Assembly: GCA_041694175.1 (NCBI GenBank)
Contig: JASMTR010000047.1
Span: forward strand, 11,912 to 75,911
Reading direction: 5' to 3'
From: Psychroflexus sp041694175
GTDB lineage: Bacteria > Bacteroidota > Bacteroidia > Flavobacteriales > Flavobacteriaceae
Length of the DNA stretch: 64,000 bases
Under the pieces are notes generated by a model. The model was not told where the DNA came from and ran no database searches. It saw only the letters and a program-made list of their open reading frames with translations. This document shows positions 18,005-27,450 of the stretch, piece by piece (positions within the stretch are counted from its first letter, which is position 1; each line of letters opens with the position of its first letter). The translations under genes were made by a program, and so were the position numbers.

Positions 18005-19912
18005 TCACAAATCCAATTTATCGATTTGAGACTGAATACTTTCCCAATCGCTCATTAATTGCTCTAAGTCTTTTTTCTTGGTGTTATAGGATTCAAAAAA
18101 ACCGTCCTCAGCAATTGTTTCATCGTAATTGTAAGCTAACTTTTGATCAGTTGTTTTAACCTCTTTTTCAAGCTTCGTAATTTTAGACTCGACTTTACTC
18201 AATTTGTTGCACAATGATTTATATTTCTTTTGGCGTTGATAATCATTAGACTTATCTGCTTTTTTGGCTTTAGCTTCTGAACGTTTTTCAATGCTTCTAA
18301 AATCTTCTGCTTCTCTTGATTTTAAATATTCCTCTATACTGCCAAGAAAGGTTTTGACTTTTGAATCTTTAAATTCTAAAATGGTTTCAGATAAACCTTG
18401 TAGAAAATCTCTGTCGTGAGAAATCAATATCAAAGTACCGTCAAATGCTTGCAGGGCTTGCTTAAGCACTTGTTTAGACTGCATATCTAAGTGGTTAGTA
18501 GGTTCATCCATAATGAGAACGTTAAATGGATTGAGTAGCATTTTGGCCAACGCCAGTCTGTTTCGTTCACCACCAGATAAGACTTTGACGTATTTGTGCA
18601 CATCGTCTCCACCAAATAAAAATGACCCCAGAATATCTCTGACTTTTGGACGTGTTTGGGCGTTAGCTGCATCAATCATTGTGTCTAAAACGGTCTTGTT
18701 TTCATCGAGATATTCGGCTTGGTTTTGGGCAAAATATCCAATTTCAACATTGTGACCCAATTCAACCTGACCTTCGTAAGAAATTTCATTCATTATAATT
18801 TTAGCCAAAGTCGATTTACCCTGACCATTTTGACCTACAAAAGCTAGCTTATCGCCACGGTCGACCGTAAAACTGATGTCTTTAATAACCAGATTATCTT
18901 TATAAGATTTAGAAATGTGTTCAGCTTTTATGATAACTTTTCCAGGACGTTTTGACACAGGAAATTTGATATTCATCGTTGCGGTATCTTCTTGCTCAAC
19001 TTCAATTCTATCAATTTTATCTAATTTTTTTATCAACGATTGCGCCATAGTGGCTTTGTTGGCTTTGGCACGAAATTTATCAATCAGCTTTTCGGTATGC
19101 TCTATTTCTTTTTGTTGATTTTTTTGAGCCGCCATTTGTTGTTCGCGTAATTCTTCCCGGTGAACTTTAAATTCTGAAAAAGGCTTATTGAAGTCGTATA
19201 TTTTTCCAAGTGAAATTTCAATTGTGCGGTTGGTTACATGATCTAAAAACATTTTATCGTGAGACACTATAACCACACAAGCTGAGGATTGGTTGAGAAA
19301 TTTTTCTAACCAAATGATACTTTCAATATCTAAGTGGTTAGTGGGCTCATCGAGTAATAAGATATCGTTTTGCTGTAGTAAAAGTTTAGCCAACTCTATT
19401 CGCATTCGCCAACCACCTGAGAATGTATTGGTCAGCTTGTCTAGTTCTTCCTCTTTAAAGCCTAAACCTTTAAGAATACGTTCTGTTTCACCTTGATAAC
19501 TATAGCCGCCTTGAATTTCGTATTGATGTTGGTAGGTGTTTAAGTCAATCATTAACTGATTGTATGATTCTGACTCATAATCTTCACGTTCGGCGAGTTG
19601 GGTGTTGATGTGCTCGAGTTTTTGTTCTATGGTTTTGATTTCTTCAAAAGCTTGGTAAGCTTCTTCTAAAACTGTTCTTCCTTCTTCAAAATCAATATCT
19701 TGTTTAAGAAACCCAATAGAGACTTCCTTGTCTTTAGATATTTGACCTTCATCAAAAGCTTGTTCACCAGCAATAACCTTGAGTAAAGTCGATTTACCAG
19801 CACCATTTTTTCCAATTAAACCAATCCGTTCATTGGCACCAAGTCTAAAACTGATATTTTTAAAGACATATTCTCCACCAAAAGACAAAGAAAGTTCTGA
19901 GGTGTGTAGCAT
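18005..19912 (-). CDS. ABC-F family ATP-binding protein (Uup/YbiT-like)
   Basis: A 635-residue soluble protein with two ABC ATPase domains and no membrane segments. The first has Walker A GLIGKNGAGKSTLL (about 33-46), signature FSGGWRMRIELA and Walker B LLLDEPTNHLD. The second has GQNGQGKSTLAK, LSGGERNRLALA and LIMDEPTNHLD. The linker between them (about 245-310) is charged and helical, as expected for the P-site tRNA interaction motif of ABC-F proteins. The C-terminal 90 residues form a coiled coil, as in Uup. These proteins act on the ribosome, and this one looks like a housekeeping translation factor rather than an antibiotic-resistance type, although that is inference. Confidence 0.9.
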   Translation of the reverse strand: MLHTSELSLSFGGEYVFKNISFRLGANERIGLIGKNGAGKSTLLKVIAGEQAFDEGQISKDKEVSIGFLKQDIDFEEGRTVLEEAYQAFEEIKTIEQKLEHINTQLAEREDYESESYNQLMIDLNTYQHQYEIQGGYSYQGETERILKGLGFKEEELDKLTNTFSGGWRMRIELAKLLLQQNDILLLDEPTNHLDIESIIWLEKFLNQSSACVVIVSHDKMFLDHVTNRTIEISLGKIYDFNKPFSEFKVHREELREQQMAAQKNQQKEIEHTEKLIDKFRAKANKATMAQSLIKKLDKIDRIEVEQEDTATMNIKFPVSKRPGKVIIKAEHISKSYKDNLVIKDISFTVDRGDKLAFVGQNGQGKSTLAKIIMNEISYEGQVELGHNVEIGYFAQNQAEYLDENKTVLDTMIDAANAQTRPKVRDILGSFLFGGDDVHKYVKVLSGGERNRLALAKMLLNPFNVLIMDEPTNHLDMQSKQVLKQALQAFDGTLILISHDRDFLQGLSETILEFKDSKVKTFLGSIEEYLKSREAEDFRSIEKRSEAKAKKADKSNDYQRQKKYKSLCNKLSKVESKITKLEKEVKTTDQKLAYNYDETIAEDGFFESYNTKKKDLEQLMSDWESIQSQIDKLDL

Positions 19913-19920
19913 AAGTTACA

Positions 19921-19948
19921 TTTGTTTCTGCAAAGATTGGTAATTTTG
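19921..19948 (+). promoter_or_regulatory. Promoter of the DUF983 gene
   Basis: TTTG (19921-19924) and TAATTTTG (19941-19948) are separated by 16 bases, resembling the Bacteroidota -33/-7 pair with slightly short spacing. Transcription should begin near 19955, about 20 bases before the ATG at 19975. Confidence 0.5.
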
Positions 19949-19974
19949 CATTTATAATCTAAGAAAACATACAA

Positions 19975-20364
19975 ATGCTGAAAGGTTTTAAAATTTATAG
20001 TATCGTTACAGGAGCTTGTCCTGTTTGTCACGAAGAAAGTATGTATAAAGAAAACAATCCCTACAAGTTAAAACATATTCACGATATGCACGAGAGATGC
20101 TCAAATTGCGGTACAAAATATCAAATTGAACCCTCTTTTTTTTATGGTGCTATGTATGTGAGTTATGGTTTAGGTGTGGCTATTTCAGTAGCTACATTTA
20201 TTATCACCTATTTTTTTTTAGGCTTAGAAGTTTTCACTTCTTTTATGAGCATTGTAGGTGTTTTAATTTTGTTGATGCCTGTAATGATGCGTTTATCAAG
20301 GAATATTTGGATCAATCTGTTTTTTAGCTACAAAACTAAATCTGAACGTGAAAACGTTGAATAG
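19975..20364 (+). CDS. DUF983 family membrane protein with a zinc-ribbon-like N-terminus
   Basis: A 129-residue protein. The N-terminal half has CPVC (residues about 13-16) and CSNCG (about 41-45), a probable metal-binding ribbon. FFYGAMYVSYGLGVAISVATFII follows and then a second hydrophobic hairpin, giving two transmembrane segments. This matches the DUF983 family, whose function is unknown. The 3' end overlaps the convergent FAD-dependent oxidoreductase by 29 bases, so the two transcripts would be antisense to each other there. Confidence 0.85.
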   Translation: MLKGFKIYSIVTGACPVCHEESMYKENNPYKLKHIHDMHERCSNCGTKYQIEPSFFYGAMYVSYGLGVAISVATFIITYFFLGLEVFTSFMSIVGVLILLMPVMMRLSRNIWINLFFSYKTKSERENVE

Positions 20365-21373
20365 AAATTTCTGTATCAATAGGCTCTTTTTCAAGTATAT
20401 GTTTTACCAGTGTATGACCCAATTTAGGAGCTAACATCACACCACGACTTCCAAAGCCGTTTAGAATATGAACATTTTTGTGTTTTGAATGTGTACCAAC
20501 TACAGGTCGTCTATCTTTGGTAGTGGGTCTGATGCCACATACTTGGTCAACTATTTCGTATGGCGTGTTTATCATTTTGTCTAAGGCTTCTATCATTTGT
20601 GACTTGGCCTCAGCCGAAAGTTGATGGTTTAATGGCTGGCGTTGATAAGTTGCACCAAATTTGTATAAATCTTTTCCAAGTGGAATTAAAAAATATTTGG
20701 CCTTATGAATGTCTTGAGTTTGAAGATTTTTAGATTTAAAGATAAGATAGTCGCCTTTGTTGCCATAAATCTCTAAATCATTAAACAAGGGGTTTTTGGA
20801 AACACCAAAACCCTCACAGAATATAATATGCCTATAAATTTTATTATGGTAAGAAACACTGTTACTATTAATTTTTAAGTCTTTATGTTTGAAGGTCTCA
20901 GTAAACCACTTGTTTTGATAATGCGATTTTGAGCTTGTAAACAGATCTCTCAAATTGATGGAGGCTGCCTTTATTTTTCCAATTTTATCAATGTTTAAAT
21001 TTTGATTGTCGTTGTTGTAAACTTGAGATGATATAAATGGTTTTAATCTTGATTTATCTAAGGCTTCATACCAATTATTTTCTTGTTCCGTATTGTGAAT
21101 AAATACATTTAGAGATTTCTTTTTATAAATTTCATTTGAAATGTCTTTTTCTAAAGATTGGTAAAATATTTTAGCAAAGGGTAAAAAGTTTTCAACTTGC
21201 CAAGCAGGTTTCAAGCGTTTAACTGCAACAGGATTAATGATACCACCCGCAACTTTTGAAGAAAGCTGTGAATTATCAGAAATGATATCAAAAGATGCAT
21301 TATTAAGTTCTAAATGTCTAGCAACAGATAGCCCAGCTAAGCCAAAACCAACAACGAGAAAATCCTTATTCAT
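20336..21373 (-). CDS. FAD-dependent oxidoreductase (DAO family)
   Basis: A 345-residue flavoprotein. The N-terminal FLVVGFGLAGLSVARHLE is a Rossmann dinucleotide-binding motif, and VAGGIINPVAVKRLKP resembles the second FAD contact seen in MnmC-like and glycine oxidase-like enzymes. Near the C-terminus, CGIRPTTKDRRPVVGTHSKH and LNGFGSRGVMLAPKLG are the typical closing FAD-contact segments of the DAO family. The reaction is unknown; an amine or amino-acid oxidation is likely from the family. The ATG lies 18 bases beyond the gldN terminator with no room for a promoter, so it may be expressed by read-through from the gld operon. Confidence 0.82.
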   Translation of the reverse strand: MNKDFLVVGFGLAGLSVARHLELNNASFDIISDNSQLSSKVAGGIINPVAVKRLKPAWQVENFLPFAKIFYQSLEKDISNEIYKKKSLNVFIHNTEQENNWYEALDKSRLKPFISSQVYNNDNQNLNIDKIGKIKAASINLRDLFTSSKSHYQNKWFTETFKHKDLKINSNSVSYHNKIYRHIIFCEGFGVSKNPLFNDLEIYGNKGDYLIFKSKNLQTQDIHKAKYFLIPLGKDLYKFGATYQRQPLNHQLSAEAKSQMIEALDKMINTPYEIVDQVCGIRPTTKDRRPVVGTHSKHKNVHILNGFGSRGVMLAPKLGHTLVKHILEKEPIDTEISIQRFHVQI

Positions 21374-21390
21374 AATAAAATTAAGTAAAT

Positions 21391-21417
21391 AAAAAACGCC
21401 TCTAAAAAGAGGCGTTA
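21391..21417 (-). terminator. Intrinsic terminator after gldN
   Basis: On the minus strand the 9-bp stem AACGCCTCT/AGAGGCGTT with a four-base loop (21417-21396) is followed by a run of six T (21397-21392, partly shared with the stem base). It lies 22 bases after the gldN stop and just before the FAD oxidoreductase start. Confidence 0.88.
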
Positions 21418-21439
21418 AGTTAATGATTAAAAATTGAAA

Positions 21440-22453
21440 TTAATATGTCCACATATCCAATTCAAAATTTCTAATCTCATCTTTTACTCGTCTAGCTTCA
21501 AGTAATTGCATTAAAGCATTATCTTGAATATAGTTTTCTATTTCTCTATCTTCATAGATATTTTGAGTTTTATATATCACAGACTCAAATCGTCTAGAAT
21601 TTAACAAATGATCAAAAGTAAGAGGCTGAGCACCATTCTCTGAATTTAAAACTTTAGCATTGTGAAGAGCATTTCGAGCATCTTTAAACCACACCCAGAA
21701 AAAAGGAATGACCTTAGGGTCTCCAGAAAAAGTTGGATTTTGAGTTTGAATATCATAACCAGCAGGAGCAATGCCTATTAACCTGTATTTTAATGCACCT
21801 TGACGTTTATCAAAATACCACATCCCTTTGATTAAGTAAGCAGTGATATCAGCACCAGTTATTTCAGTTGGAATAACATAGGGTTCCATTTGGCTAATCA
21901 ATTCTTCTGAATATAATTCAGGATAGTCTTGAAGTTTACCAGCTAAAGCTCTATTTAGAAATAATTGAACACTTTCAGTACCAGTTATGCCATATTGACC
22001 TAATAAATCTAGAGCTACATCCGGTAAGAAAATTGCTTTCAATGAATTTTGAATTTCTCCATAGTCTTTTTTCTGCTGAAAATAACTTGTAGAATAAACT
22101 TCGGTTATAGCTCCTTTAGCGTCTGGATCTTCAGAACCCAACTTAATACCATTAATTAAAACTTGAAATAAAGACTTTCTATCTTCACCAAGCCTGTTAG
22201 AATCTAATGGGTATAATAATGGGTAGTTGAGTTTTTGATTGAGATCAATTTTCTCCCATACTATTTTAGACCACATGATGTCACGCTTATCCACATAGCC
22301 ATAAGGCAAAGGTTTACTGTCATCAAGTTCCTCTTGTTCTTTATCGATTCTCTGGATATCACCAGGGGTACTCGCATTTAAAACATTGGATTGGGCTTGA
22401 CCCAAATAAATGCTAAATAAAAGAACAAAACCATAAAAAAAACGACTTGGCAT
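21440..22453 (-). CDS. gldN: Gliding motility / type IX secretion protein GldN
   Basis: A 337-residue exported protein with a signal peptide ending near LGQAQS. Characteristic family stretches include YGYVDKRDIMWSKIVWEKIDLNQKLNYPLLYP, a proline-rich core and a C-terminal FWVWFKDARNAL segment. GldN forms the periplasmic ring of the type IX secretion system with the lipoprotein GldK, under the outer membrane. It is the last gene of gldKLMN and lies 17 bases after gldM. A strong terminator follows. Confidence 0.95.
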   Translation of the reverse strand: MPSRFFYGFVLLFSIYLGQAQSNVLNASTPGDIQRIDKEQEELDDSKPLPYGYVDKRDIMWSKIVWEKIDLNQKLNYPLLYPLDSNRLGEDRKSLFQVLINGIKLGSEDPDAKGAITEVYSTSYFQQKKDYGEIQNSLKAIFLPDVALDLLGQYGITGTESVQLFLNRALAGKLQDYPELYSEELISQMEPYVIPTEITGADITAYLIKGMWYFDKRQGALKYRLIGIAPAGYDIQTQNPTFSGDPKVIPFFWVWFKDARNALHNAKVLNSENGAQPLTFDHLLNSRRFESVIYKTQNIYEDREIENYIQDNALMQLLEARRVKDEIRNFELDMWTY

Positions 22454-22470
22454 AAATTTAAGTATTTAAA

Positions 22471-24045
22471 TTAATTAGTAATTTGAACAAGTAAAGCAGG
22501 CATACTTTTTACGTTAACCTGAGCACCTGGAACATCTGCTCGGATATCAAAAAATTGGATAATATCCCCAGTTTTAGCTAAGGCGAGTGTTTTTTTAGCT
22601 TGATCGTTTAATCTATCTCCATTAACTACAACTGAAGCCTGACCTGGAACACTCATTGTAAATCTTTTCACAACTGGTGAAATATCAAAATCAAAATCTT
22701 CAAAAATAGCACCAACTGGAGAGATTTCTACAGCTTTACGCGGTAACTTTACCGCACCACCTTGAGCTACTTGACCACGAATGGTTGGTGTTGGCCTTGG
22801 TAGAGATTTAATTCTGAATGTAGTTGTAGAACTAAAAGTTTCACCTTCTATGGTTCCATTTACTTTTATTCCTAAATCTTTACCAGCACCAGGTTTTAAA
22901 ATATAAGTTGAGCCAGATTTTTTTCTAAATGTATGTCCAGGAGCTGATGCAGAAATATTATTTTCTGGTACACCAGGCATAGAAACAGTAATTGGATTGT
23001 CAATACCACGATAAACCACATTCATTTTATCTGCAGAAACAATGGCTTGATTAGGTTTTGGGATAACTTGGAAGGTTTGCTCCACTGGGACTTCAATATC
23101 TTCTGCATCTTCTTGGGCAAATATTAATTTACCCTCAATTTTATGTTCACCAGGATTTCCAGCTGTCACATTAAGTTTTACTTTTCCACCAACGATATCA
23201 AAATCTTTTCCCTTCTCTAATTGACGACCGTCTAATTTTAAATCAACAGTAGTAGGAACGGTTGTTGAATCTGTTCTTCCTAGAACAATATTACCATCAA
23301 ACTTATTTCCTGGATAAACTGCACTTCTTTCAGACTCTAAAAGTGTTGAGTAATTATCCATAGAAGCAATTTCTACTAGTTGCCCTGAAAACATTTTAGA
23401 AAGTATCTCGTTTTCATTGATTTTAATATTATTCTGAAGTGTTGATAACTTAGTGATTGTAGAAATTAAAGGATATCCGATATAATGGTAACTAATATAA
23501 TCCATTTTCTTACCGTCATTATCAGTGATGACTACATCAGTTTCTTTAAAAGTTTCTTTAACATTACTTATAACATTAGGATAAGAGTTGCCTACAAGTT
23601 GTTCCATACCGTTCCGGTAGTCTTCCATTTTCTGCATAAATTCTTGACCAGCTTTAGTTAATTTACCACTGATCATAAATTTTTCGTTAACGTATGAATC
23701 TTTGTCCATAGCTTCATAGTCTTTGGGATTTTCAACCGAACCTTTAAATTCAGTTTTTAATCCTTCTAAATAATTATAATATTCATTAGATAGACTAGAG
23801 ACTTGCTCAGCTGTCTTTGCAATTTCGCCGAACTGTTCTTTAGACTCAATTGCTTTCTTTTTTAAACCATCTAAAGCAATTTTGTTTTTTTCTACAAAAG
23901 TTTCATTGGTAGCAGTAACCGTCTCATTAACGATACCGAAACCTGTTAAAACTTCTTTAGACATATTCAATGCAAGCATCGCAATGAAAACCAAATACAT
24001 TAGGTTAATCATTTTCTGCCTTGGTGATAATTTTCCAGATGCCAT
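22471..24045 (-). CDS. gldM: Gliding motility / type IX secretion protein GldM
   Basis: A 524-residue protein with one N-terminal transmembrane helix (MINLMYLVFIAMLALNMS, about residues 11-28) and a long periplasmic region of four domains in the known structure. A helical domain up to about residue 220 is followed by beta-rich domains. With GldL it forms the proton-driven rotary motor that powers type IX secretion and gliding; the GldM dimer spans the periplasm to the GldKN ring. It lies 40 bases after gldL and directly before gldN. Length and motifs fit the family. Confidence 0.95.
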   Translation of the reverse strand: MASGKLSPRQKMINLMYLVFIAMLALNMSKEVLTGFGIVNETVTATNETFVEKNKIALDGLKKKAIESKEQFGEIAKTAEQVSSLSNEYYNYLEGLKTEFKGSVENPKDYEAMDKDSYVNEKFMISGKLTKAGQEFMQKMEDYRNGMEQLVGNSYPNVISNVKETFKETDVVITDNDGKKMDYISYHYIGYPLISTITKLSTLQNNIKINENEILSKMFSGQLVEIASMDNYSTLLESERSAVYPGNKFDGNIVLGRTDSTTVPTTVDLKLDGRQLEKGKDFDIVGGKVKLNVTAGNPGEHKIEGKLIFAQEDAEDIEVPVEQTFQVIPKPNQAIVSADKMNVVYRGIDNPITVSMPGVPENNISASAPGHTFRKKSGSTYILKPGAGKDLGIKVNGTIEGETFSSTTTFRIKSLPRPTPTIRGQVAQGGAVKLPRKAVEISPVGAIFEDFDFDISPVVKRFTMSVPGQASVVVNGDRLNDQAKKTLALAKTGDIIQFFDIRADVPGAQVNVKSMPALLVQITN

Positions 24046-24085
24046 ATTATGTAATGTTTTTTAAATTAATATTAAGAGATTTCAA

Positions 24086-24721
24086 TTATGCTTTAGGTTG
24101 CATAGCACTTAGCATACCTCCATAAACACCATTAAGTGAATTCAGGTTTTTTGTAAGTGATTCCATTTGTTCCCTTAATTTTCCAGCATTATCAGCAACA
24201 GCTTCGTTGATTTCAGCTTGTTTAGAAGCAGATTCCACTTGGTTTTTATATAAGTTGTTTAAAGATTCCATTTGAGCTGCAGCAAGAGATAATTCTTCGC
24301 TGTATTTCTTCTGTGAATTAATACCGTCTGTAGTTGGGGATAAGTTTTTTGCAGCACCTTCAAAACTTCTTATACTTTCACCCAAACTCTCCATAAGACT
24401 TGAATCAATTCTAGCTTCCTTAAGCATCTCATCAAGTTTTTGAGATAAAATGCCCTTTTCTTCTTCTGTAACAGCCCCATCTGAGTATTGACTATCTTCG
24501 CCAGCCAGTTCTGGATAGACTTTAGACCAATCTAATTCAGAATCTACAGGTTCGAACGCTGATACTACAAAAACTCCTGCTTCTGTTACTAAGCCAATAA
24601 TAAGCATTAAGTCTCCATAAGGCCAGTGCATAATTTTAAATAGTGCTCCAATAATTACTACTGCTGCTCCGAGACCATAAACCATGTTCATTAACTTCTT
24701 TGACGTATTTGACTTTGCCAT
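24086..24721 (-). CDS. gldL: Gliding motility / type IX secretion motor protein GldL
   Basis: A 211-residue inner-membrane protein with two transmembrane helices in the first 55 residues. The FKIMHWPYGD loop between them is typical. Glu47 in LVTEAGVFVV, within the second helix, corresponds to the membrane glutamate proposed to carry protons in this motor. The rest is a cytoplasmic helical domain. GldL forms the pentamer around the GldM dimer. It lies second in gldKLMN, 51 bases after gldK. Confidence 0.95.
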   Translation of the reverse strand: MAKSNTSKKLMNMVYGLGAAVVIIGALFKIMHWPYGDLMLIIGLVTEAGVFVVSAFEPVDSELDWSKVYPELAGEDSQYSDGAVTEEEKGILSQKLDEMLKEARIDSSLMESLGESIRSFEGAAKNLSPTTDGINSQKKYSEELSLAAAQMESLNNLYKNQVESASKQAEINEAVADNAGKLREQMESLTKNLNSLNGVYGGMLSAMQPKA

Positions 24722-24772
24722 AATTTTAAAATTTAATAAATTTAGTGATTAATATTTGATTGATTGTAAAAT

Positions 24773-26212
24773 TTAATTTCTTCGGTGGTCAAGAGACAGC
24801 CCGTTTCCGAGGTAATCTTGAACCATTCTTAAACCTATATAACTTCTTGCAGAATCTGCATATTCATAATCTCTTGTGCTTACTCTTAAAGAATAACTTA
24901 CATCTTTCCAAGATCCACCTCGAATAACTTTTCTGTTGTTTTCTTGATTATTAACATTAGGATTCATAGAAGACATGTATTCATAAGCTGCGGGATCATA
25001 TGAAGTATTCACCCATTCTGCCACATTACCAGACATGTTATACAAACCATACTCATTAGGCTCAAAAGCATCTGCTTCAACGGTGTATAGCGCCTCATCA
25101 GCTGCATAATCTCCTCGAAGAGGTTTGAAGTTTGCTAGGTAACATGCTCTATCATCTTTAGTATAAGGCCCGCCCCAAGGGAAAGTAGCAGATTCTAAAC
25201 CACCTCGTGCAGCATATTCCCATTCCGCTTCAGATGGTAATCTAAAAGCTGGTGATCTACTCTTATCAGCTTCTTTGTTATACTTGTTAAGTTGCCGTGT
25301 TCTCCAATCCGCAAAAGCTTTAGACTGAACCCAAGACACACCTACAACAGGATAATTGTCGAATGCAATATGAGAAAAGTAATTATTATGCATGGGTTCG
25401 TTATATGAATAATTAAAATCCTTTATCCAAACTGTGGTGTCAGGATAAACGGGAACTTTTTTCTCAACAATATAATTAGACAATTTTTGATCTGAACGTG
25501 CTGCTTTATCTAAATCCACAGTTTTATAACTGTACTCAAATTTAGTAACATCAAGCATTTTTTCACCATTATAAGAATCTTCTTTATCAAGGTAAAATTC
25601 ATCCATGACGTAAACGTAATTTTCATCGGGATACTCCGATGGTTTCCAAATGATTTCTTGGTCCCAATTAAGTGTTCTATCTAAAGGATCGTAATGTCTT
25701 GAATATTGTTGATATGGTGTTTGTTCATTTTGATTTTGAGCATTATTGTTATTATTTCCGCCACCAAATAAACCTAAGCCTCTTTTATTATTTTGCCCTT
25801 CAGATTTAAAAGCAAAATCTTGTATACTTATAGTGTTTCTTCCACCACCTTGATCGGCGTTTGCGTTATTTCCACCTCCAGCGAGTTCAGCTTCTTCAGC
25901 AAGTTTTTGTCTAACAACAGAATCTCTTACATTTTGCACAAACTGTCTGTATTCTGAATTAGTGATTTCAGTTTCGTCCATATAAAAGGAGGTAACTGTA
26001 ACAGTTTTAATTGGAGCGTTTTTCAACCCAGCAATATCATAGTCTGACTTCCCCATTGTAAAAGATCCGCCTTCTACTTTAACCATTCCATAGGGCTTTT
26101 CAGGAAACCACTGTTTTCCTTCAACTCCTACAAGTTGCCCTTTGTTGTTATCTCCGCAGCTTAAAAGCACTGCAACAACAAAAAATAAATTTACTAAAAT
26201 CTTAAATTTCAT
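24773..26212 (-). CDS. gldK: Gliding motility / type IX secretion lipoprotein GldK
   Basis: A 479-residue lipoprotein (lipidation Cys19 in LLSCGD) with a formylglycine-generating-enzyme-like domain, seen in GGSFTMGKSDYD, the TSFYMDETEITNSEYRQFV segment, FRLPSEAEWEYAARGG and GNVAEWVNTSYDP, closing with IGLRMV. GldK forms the outer-membrane-associated ring of the type IX secretion system with GldN and is not thought to be catalytic. About residues 113-168 form an Asn/Gly/Gln-rich insertion. This is the first gene of gldKLMN. I did not find an exact TAnnTTTG box in the 83 bases upstream. Confidence 0.95.
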   Translation of the reverse strand: MKFKILVNLFFVVAVLLSCGDNNKGQLVGVEGKQWFPEKPYGMVKVEGGSFTMGKSDYDIAGLKNAPIKTVTVTSFYMDETEITNSEYRQFVQNVRDSVVRQKLAEEAELAGGGNNANADQGGGRNTISIQDFAFKSEGQNNKRGLGLFGGGNNNNNAQNQNEQTPYQQYSRHYDPLDRTLNWDQEIIWKPSEYPDENYVYVMDEFYLDKEDSYNGEKMLDVTKFEYSYKTVDLDKAARSDQKLSNYIVEKKVPVYPDTTVWIKDFNYSYNEPMHNNYFSHIAFDNYPVVGVSWVQSKAFADWRTRQLNKYNKEADKSRSPAFRLPSEAEWEYAARGGLESATFPWGGPYTKDDRACYLANFKPLRGDYAADEALYTVEADAFEPNEYGLYNMSGNVAEWVNTSYDPAAYEYMSSMNPNVNNQENNRKVIRGGSWKDVSYSLRVSTRDYEYADSARSYIGLRMVQDYLGNGLSLDHRRN

Positions 26213-26295
26213 AGAAAATTGTTTAGTTCACGTTAATTTCAGTTTTACAAAAAAACAATATTTTTATTAATAAAGCCTTAAATTTTTAAAAAAAA

Positions 26296-27444
26296 TCAAA
26301 ATTCATTCTTTTGCTTAGCTTTAATCCACCGCTCAGGTAACTCTTGATTGCACGCTGAGAGGTAGCTTTGCTTATCACATGGTAATAACGTATGTTGCTT
26401 TAGTTTATTATTAACATTATCTATATTTGATGGAATTTCTATCCACCAACGCTTTGAAAGTTGACTTTCATAAAACACTAAAACCTCATTATCGACTGGA
26501 ACTTGATATTTTAAAAAGCTGGAATTATTGACATCTGCAACTTCTTTTAACCTATAATGGGTTCCTTCTATAAAATACCATAGAATCTGGCCTACCAATT
26601 TTTTTGAAATTTTAGAATGTAAATACTGTAATTCATAAATGCCAAAAGAAGTTACTTTATCACTCAATCCAGCATACCTTGATAAGCTACAAATTTCTCT
26701 ATTATTAAATCCATTTGGATACATATTATCTTGGAAAAAGGACTGACTTTCTACACTTCTAATATCTAGAGATACAATATCGGCATCTCTCAAAACGGGC
26801 TCAACAATTCTTATATCATTAACTACTTCGCCAAGGCGGTATGATTCGAAAAACATTTTCTCTAGTAAATGTATCTCTTCTTGAGTGTTGTAGAAGGATT
26901 GATAACCAATATTAGCATAATTAAACAGGTTATAGGGTTTATTGACAATCATATGACTTAGAAAAGATTCGTTATTTAAATCAATATTAGAATCTCCTAA
27001 ATCAAACTTTGGATCAATATTAGCAATGTTTACCATGTATTTAATACCATCGTAAGCCCGATAATGTGAATAAAGTAAATCTTGTGAACCGCCTAATATA
27101 ATAGGAAGAACCTTATGCTCTAAAGCGTAATTTACAATTTGGCGCAACGCATAAAATGTATCAGAAATTTCATTCCCAGACTCAATAATACCACAATCTA
27201 AAATTGAAATATCCCAGTTGCCTAGCTGAAGTTCATAGAATGCAGTTTTTATATTTTCAAAATCAATGTTATCTTGATTCAAAGTGTTACCTCTACTTTC
27301 GTCAACACAGATCAAAACAAAATTGTAGTCTTTAATGTTTTCCGCTTGATCGTTAAAAGTAACTTTTGAGCCTACTTGTGTTGAGGTTAACTTCTGAATA
27401 TTTTCAGTAAACTCACTTGAATTTTGTTTTAAAAAGTCAAACAC
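26296..27444 (-). CDS. Arginase/formimidoylglutamase-fold protein with a degraded metal site
   Basis: A 382-residue protein of the ureohydrolase (arginase, agmatinase, formimidoylglutamase) superfamily. Its fold markers line up with the true agmatinase at 39191-40069. Where that enzyme has GGEHS this one has GGSQD (118-122); DAHAD becomes DPKFD (144-148); the DLDAFDP-type motif becomes SLDIRSVES (near 228). Two ligand histidines and one aspartate are therefore replaced. It may be a non-catalytic or altered member. It starts 6 bases after topA and lies upstream of gldK in the same direction, so expression is probably tied to topA. Its function is unknown. Confidence 0.75.
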   Translation of the reverse strand: MFDFLKQNSSEFTENIQKLTSTQVGSKVTFNDQAENIKDYNFVLICVDESRGNTLNQDNIDFENIKTAFYELQLGNWDISILDCGIIESGNEISDTFYALRQIVNYALEHKVLPIILGGSQDLLYSHYRAYDGIKYMVNIANIDPKFDLGDSNIDLNNESFLSHMIVNKPYNLFNYANIGYQSFYNTQEEIHLLEKMFFESYRLGEVVNDIRIVEPVLRDADIVSLDIRSVESQSFFQDNMYPNGFNNREICSLSRYAGLSDKVTSFGIYELQYLHSKISKKLVGQILWYFIEGTHYRLKEVADVNNSSFLKYQVPVDNEVLVFYESQLSKRWWIEIPSNIDNVNNKLKQHTLLPCDKQSYLSACNQELPERWIKAKQKNEF

Positions 27445-27450
27445 CTTAAG

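Noticed and set aside
18005..19912. ABC-F protein as an antibiotic-resistance factor
   Set aside because: It has the housekeeping Uup/YbiT-like layout and sits among core genes without mobile-element signs.
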